A stretch of 21,171 nt of DNA from Anaerolineae bacterium (GTDB lineage Bacteria > Chloroflexota > Anaerolineae > SpSt-600): the NCBI GenBank assembly GCA_028275425.1, contig JAPWUT010000007.1, forward strand, positions 1 through 21,171. Direction: 5' to 3'. The notes below the pieces were generated by a model. That model was not told the DNA's origin, made no database searches, and saw only the letters and a program-made list of their open reading frames with translations. This document shows, piece by piece, positions 1-6,872 of this stretch. Both the position numbers and the translations under genes were made by a program. Positions within the stretch are counted from its first letter, which is position 1; each line of letters starts with the position of its first letter.

Positions 1-15
1 TTGCCCAGGCTTGCT

Positions 16-2208
16 CTAAGCGCGGCGCAGGCGGGAAAGGACGGCTTCCTTTACCAGGTTCACTTCCTCCATCCTCATGAGCATTGCCATCGCTACGTAA
101 ACCCCTGCACCTATTGCTCCTCCGGCCAATACGGCCGTCAGCCTACCCTGGAAAGAGCCCTGAGGTATGGCTTGTATCGCTTCCGTTACGGCAAAGGCCA
201 TGGCTAAAGAAGCCAGCCCGCTCTTGAGAACCGTGCGGGAAATCCCCTGCCCCTTCAAGCTCCCAACCTTGCGGTGAAGGAGGAAAAGCATCGTGAAGCA
301 GTGGCTTATGTGCTTGGCCGAATCAGCCAGGACAAGCCCAACCATACCCAAGGGCCCCATCAGGGATAAAGCAACCCCAAGGTAGACCAGGACCGAAAGA
401 ACCCCTACCGCAGCCGGGGTAATTGTGTCCTTCCGGGCATAGAAGGCATAATTGAGCGGCCAATCCACCGAAGCAAAGATTAGGCCGATGAGGTAGAACT
501 TCAAAGCCAGCACCGTGTATTGGGTATCGTAGGCGGTAAAGCGGCCATGCTCAAAGATGGTAGCGATGATGGGGTAAGAGAGCACAAAAAGCCCTACCGT
601 AGCCGGAATCGCCGCCGCTAAAACCATCTTTATCCCCGCCCCAAGTGTAGCCAAGAACTCCTCAGTCTTCTCCGGCGAAAGGGCAATCCGAGCCAGGGTT
701 GGGAGGATAGCCGTAGAGATGGCAATGGAGATGAGGCCGTGTGGGAATTGAATCAAAGTAGTGGCATTGGCCATCCAAGCGATACTGCTTGGGCCAGTCC
801 TTGAGGCCAGGTTCCGGTCTATGGCCACTTGGATTTCGCTTACGATAAGGCCGGCAGCGATGGGGAGGTAAAGGAGAAATATGCGCTTGAGGGCCGGATG
901 CCTGAGGCTAATGGAAAGCCTTATCGGTATATCCCTGAGCGAAGGGACAAGGATGGCGAACTGGAACAGTGCCCCCATCATGATTCCGACAGCGAGGCTG
1001 TAAATGTCCAGGAAGCGGGAAAAGAGCGGGGCTGCCAGTATTATCCCCAGGTTATACACCGCTGCACCGAAAGCCGGAGCCGAGAACCTCCGGAGGGAGT
1101 AGAGGAGGCCGGTGAGGATTCCGCTGCACCCAAAAATCAAAAGTGCTGGGATTACAATCCGGATGAGGTTAGTGGTTACTGCCCTGAGCTGGGGGGAAAA
1201 GCCTCCCCCCAAGAGCCAGGCCACTCCGGGCGCTGTTAGTTCTACAATGGCCACTACCGCTGCCAGAGCTAACCCGAAAACCCCCAGGACTACCCCAACC
1301 ACCCTGCCCAGCTCCTCTTTCCGCTCCGATGCTGCGTATTCGCTCAGGACCGGAACCAAGGCCGCGCTGAGCATTCCCCCGATTAGAAGCTCGTAGACCA
1401 TTGTGGGGATGATGGAAGCGACGCGGAAAGCGCTTACGTAGCCTGTTGCGCCGAAGAAGTGGGCGATGATTGTTTCCCGAACCAAGCCCATCGCCCGGCT
1501 GGCGATGTTCCCTGCGGCCAGGACGCCCGCCGCTCTGGCTATGGAGGCGGGCTGGGGGATGGCTTCGGAAGAGCCGCCATCGGTTGCCATGTGGCCTCTG
1601 CCCCGCAAAAGTTCGCGGAACGAAAGCCCGGCCAGTAGCCCGAAACCGGCAAGCATCAAATAAACCCCCCAACCCCAGCCTATCGGTCGGGCGTAGAGGA
1701 GGGAGATGAAAGGCCTGGCTTTTTCAAAGTAAAAAGCGGGGAAGAAGCCGGCTACAAGTCCGGCAAAGAGGAGGAAAGAGTAAAGGGCTGGGGAAGGAAC
1801 CCTCGCCCAGAAAGGCCAAGCGAGGGGAAAAGCCAGGCTGAAGAGGATAGCTGCGGTCTGAAGGCGGAACTCCGGCTGCAAGAGGACTGGGGGCGACCAA
1901 GCCGGCGGGAGCATGGATAAGGCCATAGCCCAGGCCAAAATTACCATGCCCACCTTAGCCCAGCCCGGATAGTCCAGGAACTGCGATGAAGCCATTAGGA
2001 CCAGGGAAAGCGAAGACAAGAAGAGGGGGAGGTAGAAAAGCTCCCGCCTGAGCCTAAGCTCGCCGGAGCGGAACTGGGGCAGGAATTTCACATACTCCCC
2101 CAAATCCAAGCCAGTGATGACCAAAGCTGAAGCCTTGTGGTTGACCCAAGGAGCCCAATAGCCGGCCAGAGCCAGGAGCAGGGCCAGGAGGAAGAGCCAC
2201 TTCTTCAT
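16..2208 (-). CDS. murJ: MurJ/MviN-type lipid II flippase with an extra N-terminal membrane domain
   Basis: 730-residue integral membrane protein. Residues from about 220 onward match the MurJ (MviN) branch of the MOP flippase superfamily, which moves lipid-linked peptidoglycan precursor across the cytoplasmic membrane. The core begins with the family-typical SRAMGLVRE stretch near residues 237-245 and carries many hydrophobic helices to the C terminus, including STAILPTLAR. MurJ proteins are usually about 500-550 residues. Here roughly 206 extra residues precede the core, with a signal-like first helix (2-20) and about five further hydrophobic segments (around 58-75, 85-103, 117-135, 140-160, 178-197). 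I do not recognise this extension. The start ATG at 2208 overlaps the upstream glycosyltransferase stop as ATGA. An internal ATG at 1590 (M207), preceded by AGAGG, could start a MurJ-only product. The stop is TAG at 16-18. It is the last gene of the operon inside the window. Confidence 0.9.
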   Translation of the reverse strand: MKKWLFLLALLLALAGYWAPWVNHKASALVITGLDLGEYVKFLPQFRSGELRLRRELFYLPLFLSSLSLVLMASSQFLDYPGWAKVGMVILAWAMALSMLPPAWSPPVLLQPEFRLQTAAILFSLAFPLAWPFWARVPSPALYSFLLFAGLVAGFFPAFYFEKARPFISLLYARPIGWGWGVYLMLAGFGLLAGLSFRELLRGRGHMATDGGSSEAIPQPASIARAAGVLAAGNIASRAMGLVRETIIAHFFGATGYVSAFRVASIIPTMVYELLIGGMLSAALVPVLSEYAASERKEELGRVVGVVLGVFGLALAAVVAIVELTAPGVAWLLGGGFSPQLRAVTTNLIRIVIPALLIFGCSGILTGLLYSLRRFSAPAFGAAVYNLGIILAAPLFSRFLDIYSLAVGIMMGALFQFAILVPSLRDIPIRLSISLRHPALKRIFLLYLPIAAGLIVSEIQVAIDRNLASRTGPSSIAWMANATTLIQFPHGLISIAISTAILPTLARIALSPEKTEEFLATLGAGIKMVLAAAIPATVGLFVLSYPIIATIFEHGRFTAYDTQYTVLALKFYLIGLIFASVDWPLNYAFYARKDTITPAAVGVLSVLVYLGVALSLMGPLGMVGLVLADSAKHISHCFTMLFLLHRKVGSLKGQGISRTVLKSGLASLAMAFAVTEAIQAIPQGSFQGRLTAVLAGGAIGAGVYVAMAMLMRMEEVNLVKEAVLSRLRRA

Positions 2209-3311
2209 CGCTTCTTCCCCAAGCGGTAGTAAATTTCCAAAAGCTTCTGAGCCGATTTCTCCCAGGAGAAGAGGGCGCTTCGGGCGAACCCCTTCTCCCT
2301 GAGCTTGCGGCGCAACCCATCGTCAAGCAAAGCTTTCTCCATGGCCGAAGCGAGCGCCTCCTCATCGTAAGGGGGGAAGAAAAGGGCAGCATCGCCTAAG
2401 ACCTCGGGCAAGGGAGGGGCTTCGGAAGCAACCACGGGCGTCCCGCAAGCCATAGCCTCAAGCGGGGGCAACCCAAAGCCCTCGTAAATTGAAGGGTAGA
2501 CGAAAAGCTCCGCTGCCGAGTAGAGAGAAGGCAAATCCTCATCCTCAACATACCCCGGAAAGATGACATCGTTTTCAAGCCCGCACTCCTCAACTGCCCT
2601 GAAAATCTCCTCGTAAAGCCAACCCTTCCGCCCGGCAATAACCAGCTTGAGGCCGTTCCTTTTCAGGCGAGCGAAGGCCCGGATTAGCCTGGCGAAATTC
2701 TTGCGCGGCTCCAACGTCCCCAGGCTCAGGATGAACCTCTCGGGCAACCCGTAGCGGGCACGAGCCCTTCCCCCGTCCGAAGGCTTAAAGCTTTCCCCGA
2801 CCCCGGCATACAGAACTTCCACCCTTCCCGGTTGCACACCCATAAGCTCTATGAGGTCCTTCCTCGTATTTTCGGAATCGGCCAAGATGAAATTTGCCCT
2901 GCGGACGGAGCGGGGAACAGCTTTGGAAAGGTAATTCAGGAGGCTCTGGGTAAAGCAGCCCGGAACACGGAGGAAAGAGAGGTCGTGGATGGTCAGGATG
3001 GAAGGGGTTCCGGCAAGGGGAGGGAGGACGAAATCCGGGGAGTGGAAGAGGGCCAACGGGCCGGTGAAAGCCTCGGCCGGTAGAGGTATCCGGAGCCTCT
3101 GCCAGAAGATGTACATCACGCGCTCGGAAAAGGGGAGGCGAAGGTATCGGAAATTGGCCGGGAGAGGGTGGAGGGTAGAATCGCTCGGAACCAAAAGGAT
3201 GTAGAGGTTCTGGCGGTCAATCTTGCCCAGGTGCTTGAAAAGCTCTCGGACATACCTTCCTATGCCAGCCTTTTGCCTGACCGCAGCAGTGTAATCAACC
3301 CCAATAAGCAT
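2205..3311 (-). CDS. GT4-family glycosyltransferase (GT-B fold)
   Basis: 368-residue cytoplasmic glycosyltransferase of the GT4 class, which transfers a sugar from a nucleotide-sugar to a lipid or glycan acceptor. The N-terminal acceptor domain starts MLIGVDYTAA with a glycine-rich AGIGRY at 15-20. The C-terminal donor domain starts near FILSLGTLEPRKN (193-205). It contains the EX7E motif E277-E285 in EGFGLPPLE, followed by AMACGTPVV. I chose ATG 3311 because an upstream in-frame ATG at 3467 would add 52 non-family residues lying over the GtrA gene, whereas ATG 3311 has AGAGG a few bases upstream. It begins one base after the GtrA stop (TGA-a-ATG) and its own stop overlaps the murJ start as ATGA. 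The acceptor and sugar cannot be read from sequence. The neighbouring GtrA and MurJ genes suggest cell-surface glycan or lipid-linked sugar synthesis. Confidence 0.9.
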   Translation of the reverse strand: MLIGVDYTAAVRQKAGIGRYVRELFKHLGKIDRQNLYILLVPSDSTLHPLPANFRYLRLPFSERVMYIFWQRLRIPLPAEAFTGPLALFHSPDFVLPPLAGTPSILTIHDLSFLRVPGCFTQSLLNYLSKAVPRSVRRANFILADSENTRKDLIELMGVQPGRVEVLYAGVGESFKPSDGGRARARYGLPERFILSLGTLEPRKNFARLIRAFARLKRNGLKLVIAGRKGWLYEEIFRAVEECGLENDVIFPGYVEDEDLPSLYSAAELFVYPSIYEGFGLPPLEAMACGTPVVASEAPPLPEVLGDAALFFPPYDEEALASAMEKALLDDGLRRKLREKGFARSALFSWEKSAQKLLEIYYRLGKKR

Positions 3312-3312
3312 T

Positions 3313-3807
3313 TCAGACCTCTCTATAAGTCCAGACCCTGTTGGCACCGAAGTTCCAGAAGAGCACAACCAAAGTAGCGACGGCCTTGGAGAGGTTGTAC
3401 CCCAGGACGCCGAAGCGGTAAAGGAGGAAATGGTCAAGGCCGAGGAAGATTGTCTGATTGAGGGCATAGCCAGCCAAGCTAACCAAGAAGAACTTCCAAA
3501 GCTGCCCTAAGAAGGGGGAGGAGCGAGTTTCGGGGAAGGTCCAGAGCCTGTTCCAAACGAAGTTGTTTACCACAGCCGCGGAGAAAGAGATAGTATTGGC
3601 CAAGGCCTTGGTTAAACCCAGGACCAGGATTCCGAAATTGAGGAGGCCGAAATCCACAACCGTTCCCGAAGCCCCGACGATGGCAAACTTAATGAAGCGT
3701 TTGGCCTCCTTCCTCACTCTCTCCGCTCTTCCGGGCTGGAATTTCCAAAAGGCTCCATAGGCTTTGGGAACTAACGCTTCAAGCTTGCGGCCAGGTTCCA
3801 GCTTCAT
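3313..3807 (-). CDS. GtrA-family membrane protein
   Basis: 164-residue small membrane protein of the GtrA/DPMS-associated family. Members carry or flip polyprenyl-phosphate-linked sugars, or serve as membrane partners of glycosyltransferases. About four transmembrane helices are visible, and the family-typical WNRLWTFPE and WNFGANRVWTY stretches lie after the second and fourth helices. I prefer ATG 3807 because it forms an ATGA overlap with the dinG stop and has GGAGAAGG upstream. An ATG eight codons earlier (3831) is possible. The soluble N-terminal tail of about 28 basic residues is longer than in many GtrA proteins. The glycosyltransferase gene follows after one base, which suggests the two act on the same glycan. 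Confidence 0.88.
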   Translation of the reverse strand: MKLEPGRKLEALVPKAYGAFWKFQPGRAERVRKEAKRFIKFAIVGASGTVVDFGLLNFGILVLGLTKALANTISFSAAVVNNFVWNRLWTFPETRSSPFLGQLWKFFLVSLAGYALNQTIFLGLDHFLLYRFGVLGYNLSKAVATLVVLFWNFGANRVWTYREV

Positions 3808-6665
3808 TTTGCCTTCTCCTTCCCCATCCATTTTACCGCTTCAAGTGGCAGAAGCTCAAGCGGGCCTTTGATTACGGTGCAAGGGGGTAAGGATTTGAGG
3901 AAAAGCTCCCCGTAGTGCCTTGTCTGAATGCGCTTATCCAATATCGCCACGATACCCCTATCGGTCTTGCTCCTGATGAGCCGGCCGAAGCCTTGGCGAA
4001 GCCTCAGGATGCTTTCGGGGACAGCGTATTCGTGGAAGGGGTCCTCGTATGTCTCGCTTCGGGCGGAGAAAATAGGGTCTGTGGGGACGGAGAACGGGAG
4101 GCGAGGGATGATTACGCAGCTCAAAGCCTCCCCCACCACATCAATCCCCTCCCAGAAGCTCCTTGTGCCCATGAGGACAGCCCTCTCGGCCAAGCGGAAG
4201 GTCTCAAGGAGCTGGGTTCGGGATGAGCTCTCGCTCTGCTCTAAAACCAGGATTCCGTCTTCGGCCAAAGGCGGGGTTATGGCTCTGGCCGTGCGCTGAA
4301 GCTGCCGGTGAGAAGTGAAGAGGACCAAGGTCTTGCCCCCCAAGGCACGGGAAAGCTTCACAATCGCTTCTTCCACCATCCTCTGGTAATCCTTGGTATC
4401 GGGCTCGGGTATATCGGTCGGGAGGTATAAGAGGGTTGAGGAGCGGTAGTCAAATGGCGAGCCCAAGGCCAGCTCCTCTGCCTCCCTTATCCCCAAGCGC
4501 TCCCGGATGTAATCAAAAGAATCCCCAACTCTTAGGGTAGCGGAGGTCAGAATCACGCTTTCTTTGGCGCTGAAGATGCCCTTTTCCAAAATCGGGGCCA
4601 CCTGTAAGGGCGCTGCGTTTAGGGAGATATAGCCGGCGGAGGGGTTGAAGTGAACCCAGTAAATCCCCTGCTCGGATGGCTCTACAAGGATGAGGTGAAC
4701 CCTGGCTTGCCATTCCAAAAGGCGAGACAAAGTCCCGGCAAATTCCTGAAGCAAACCCTCAAGGTGGTAATCTTCGGCCGTTTCGGTAAGGCTTTGGATG
4801 TCCTTGAGCAGGCGCAAGAGCCCATCCATAAGCCTGGATAGGGCCTCGTTGGCTGCCTCCCACGCTATCTCCACATTCGCCCAATCGGGCTGAGCTTTCG
4901 TAGCTTTGGTTATGCGGATTTTGTAATCGTATTCCGAATCGCCGGCATCCTCCCTGTAAGCGCTGAAAAATTCCTTAAGGGCGAGGAAAAGGGAAGCGAT
5001 AAGCCCGCGGACCCGCTTTATCTCCCGCCTCTTAGTTGAGATAAACTCCTCAAGCTGGAGTCGGAGGCTTCGGGAGATTAGGGGGCTCAGCCGGTTGAAA
5101 AGCTGGCCCAGAATATCCCCGCCCTTCTCATCCCCTCCGAGCCAGGCCAGAAGCCTCTCAACCCCGCCCTGGTCCACCGAGAACCCAAGCTGCTTTGTAG
5201 CCACATCTTCCAGATGGTGAGCCTCGTCCACCACCAGGAAGCGGTAATCGGGCAAGACCTTGTTCTCCAAAGCTAAATCGGACAAGAGCAAGGCATGGTT
5301 GACCAAGACGATGTGGGCTCTTTCGGCGCTTTCGCGAGCGGCGTAAAAGAAGCACAGCCCCTGCCGGTAGTAGGGGCAGCGCTCACCGAGGCAGGATTCA
5401 GGGTCCGAAGCGATTTCCTCCCAAGCTGCTCTCTCCCCAGGCGAGGGGATGAACAACTCCGAAACATCCCCGGACACGGTGCTCTGAAGCCAAACCAAAA
5501 CCTTGGCCAAAAGCCTGGCCTCATCCGGACGGACCTCAACCCTGTTGCGGAGGATGGAGAGCTTGCGCATGCAAAGGTAATTGGAGCGCCCCTTGAGGAG
5601 AGCAACCTTGAAGTCAAAGGGCAGGATCTTCTTCAAATCCGGCAAATCCTTGCGGTAAATCTGGTCCTGCAAGTTTATGGTGTTAGTGGAAACGACCACC
5701 CTCTCCCCGTTTCGCACCGAGAAGTAGATAGCGGGGATGAGGTAAGCCACGGACTTGCCCACGCCGGTTCCGGCTTCTACCAAGAGGTGGTGGCCATTGT
5801 TTAATGATTCGGCCACGGCTTTCATCATCTCAATCTGCTGGGGGCGGTACTCGTAGCCGGGGAAGCGTTTAGCGAACAGCCCCTCTTCCCCCATCAAGCC
5901 CTCAAGCTCGCCTACGTCCACAGCCTCCCTCTCGGCCCGAGGCTTAAGTGGTGGGAACTCCTCGCGCCGGATGAAAGCCAAGGGGCTTTCTCCCAAGAGA
6001 CCTTTGGCCTTGAGATGCTGGGCCAAACTTGGTGCTGAAGGGGTGCGGGCTTTCTTTTCCAGAGCCTCTTGGAAGAAGGCCTCAATAGGCCACTGAGCCT
6101 TTCGGGCCAGAGCGATAAGTTCCTCCAGGGTCTCCTTTGGCAACTCAAGGGCTCTATCCAGGAGGGCATTGAAGAGGCGCATAGCGGTCATAGCATCGTC
6201 CAGAGCGCGGTGGCTTTTACCGGTCTCTATCCCCAGAGCTTCGGCCAACTTAGCCAGGCTGTAGCGGGCGGCGTAGGGGACGAAAATTGAAGCCAGCTCA
6301 AAAGTATCCAGTGCCTCATTGAAGATAAAAAGCCCCCAACGCCTGAGGAAAGACAAATCCACCTCAACACTGTGCCCAACGATAACGCCGTCCCCCACGA
6401 ACTCTTCCAATGGCCTGATGAGGGACCGGAGTGGAGGGGCCTCATCCAACTCCTCCTGTGATATCCCCGTGAGGTGGAGGACCTTGAAAGGGACCTGGCG
6501 TTTAGGATTGACGAGGGAAGAGAAAGTATCCAGCACCTTCCCTTTCCTGAACTTCACCGCCCCGATTTCAATGATAGCATCCCTTTCCGGGTCCAGCCCA
6601 GTAGTTTCCAAATCCAAAGCCACAAAAACCTTTCCCACCTTCAACCCCTCTAAACCGAGAAACAA
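3804..6665 (-). CDS. dinG: DinG-family helicase with N-terminal DEDDh 3'-5' exonuclease domain
   Basis: About 953 residues. Residues 12-170 form a DnaQ-like DEDDh exonuclease: DLETTG with D18 and E20, D103 in EVDLSF, and H152/D157 in HRALDDA. The rest is a superfamily 2 XPD/DinG helicase: Walker A EAGTGVGKS (297-305), DEAH box 480-483, then TSATL, SHRQLQ, GTRSFWEGID and QGFGRLIR motifs. Four cysteines (C365, C425, C430, C438) sit where the DinG/XPD 4Fe-4S cluster is expected. A role in DNA repair or unwinding is likely. Starts: TTG 6665 has GGAGGGGAGG upstream but lies inside a strong hairpin. GTG 6638, with GAGGGG six bases upstream, is an equally good start and keeps the whole exonuclease domain. 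It leads the operon; its stop overlaps gtrA as ATGA. Confidence 0.93.
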   Translation of the reverse strand: MFLGLEGLKVGKVFVALDLETTGLDPERDAIIEIGAVKFRKGKVLDTFSSLVNPKRQVPFKVLHLTGISQEELDEAPPLRSLIRPLEEFVGDGVIVGHSVEVDLSFLRRWGLFIFNEALDTFELASIFVPYAARYSLAKLAEALGIETGKSHRALDDAMTAMRLFNALLDRALELPKETLEELIALARKAQWPIEAFFQEALEKKARTPSAPSLAQHLKAKGLLGESPLAFIRREEFPPLKPRAEREAVDVGELEGLMGEEGLFAKRFPGYEYRPQQIEMMKAVAESLNNGHHLLVEAGTGVGKSVAYLIPAIYFSVRNGERVVVSTNTINLQDQIYRKDLPDLKKILPFDFKVALLKGRSNYLCMRKLSILRNRVEVRPDEARLLAKVLVWLQSTVSGDVSELFIPSPGERAAWEEIASDPESCLGERCPYYRQGLCFFYAARESAERAHIVLVNHALLLSDLALENKVLPDYRFLVVDEAHHLEDVATKQLGFSVDQGGVERLLAWLGGDEKGGDILGQLFNRLSPLISRSLRLQLEEFISTKRREIKRVRGLIASLFLALKEFFSAYREDAGDSEYDYKIRITKATKAQPDWANVEIAWEAANEALSRLMDGLLRLLKDIQSLTETAEDYHLEGLLQEFAGTLSRLLEWQARVHLILVEPSEQGIYWVHFNPSAGYISLNAAPLQVAPILEKGIFSAKESVILTSATLRVGDSFDYIRERLGIREAEELALGSPFDYRSSTLLYLPTDIPEPDTKDYQRMVEEAIVKLSRALGGKTLVLFTSHRQLQRTARAITPPLAEDGILVLEQSESSSRTQLLETFRLAERAVLMGTRSFWEGIDVVGEALSCVIIPRLPFSVPTDPIFSARSETYEDPFHEYAVPESILRLRQGFGRLIRSKTDRGIVAILDKRIQTRHYGELFLKSLPPCTVIKGPLELLPLEAVKWMGKEKAK

Positions 6666-6708
6666 GGCCTCCCCTCCGGAGCAAACACTGCGGAAAAGGG
6701 AGGCCTTG
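6663..6708 (-). promoter_or_regulatory. 5'-leader hairpin covering the dinG ribosome binding site and TTG start
   Basis: An 11-bp perfect inverted repeat: CAAGGCCTCCC on the minus strand at 6708-6698 pairs with GGGAGGCCTTG at 6673-6663. A further TCCG/CGGA stem (6694-6691 with 6678-6675) closes a 12-base loop after a small 3x1 internal loop. The 3' arm contains the Shine-Dalgarno and the TTG start codon itself. The 5' arm begins about where transcription should start from the predicted -10 at 6715-6720. Control of translation, or mRNA 5' protection if GTG 6638 is the true start, is an inference. Confidence 0.6.
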
Positions 6709-6714
6709 CCCTCA

Positions 6715-6742
6715 ATTATAGCCAGCTTTCAGAAATTGCAAA
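6715..6742 (-). promoter_or_regulatory. Predicted sigma70-type promoter of the dinG-gtrA-GT4-murJ operon
   Basis: On the minus strand there is a consensus -10 TATAAT (6720-6715) with a weaker -35 TTTGCA (6742-6737) after a 16-base spacer. The start point would fall near 6708, at the first base of the leader hairpin. Confidence 0.55.
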
Positions 6743-6805
6743 GCTTACCCTTACTTGGGGGCCAGGCTACGCCAAACAAACCCTCCCCTCAGCCTTTGCG
6801 TTTTT

Positions 6806-6829
6806 AGCCAGGTCGTTTACGGCCTGGCT
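6806..6829. repeat. 7-bp inverted repeat beside the yqeC promoter
   Basis: AGCCAGG at 6806-6812 and CCTGGCT at 6823-6829 form a perfect inverted repeat with a 10-base centre. The right arm abuts the predicted -35 element, so it could be an operator or a short hairpin. There is no good T-tract on either strand, which makes a terminator unlikely. It lies in the 207-bp divergent intergenic region between dinG and yqeC. Confidence 0.35.
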
Positions 6830-6856
6830 TGAGTTTTCATCAATCAGTGGTATGAT
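6829..6856 (+). promoter_or_regulatory. Predicted promoter of the yqeC-mocA fusion gene
   Basis: -35 TTGAGT (6829-6834), 16-base spacer, -10 TATGAT (6851-6856). The start codon lies only 17 bases after the -10, so the leader would be about 10 bases, with AGGA just upstream of ATG 6873. Confidence 0.5.
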
Positions 6857-6872
6857 ATAAGGGGGCAGGAAA

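Noticed and set aside
1..15. Possible neighbouring gene at the left edge
   Set aside because: Only 15 bases lie beyond the murJ stop, too little to support any call.
829..1239. 136-codon open frame opposite murJ
   Set aside because: Highly charged shadow translation of membrane-helix codons; no ribosome site or homology recognised.
3312..3467. Longer start for the GT4 glycosyltransferase at 3467
   Set aside because: The added 52 residues are a shadow of the GtrA gene and do not resemble GT4 N termini; ATG 3311 has a proper ribosome site.
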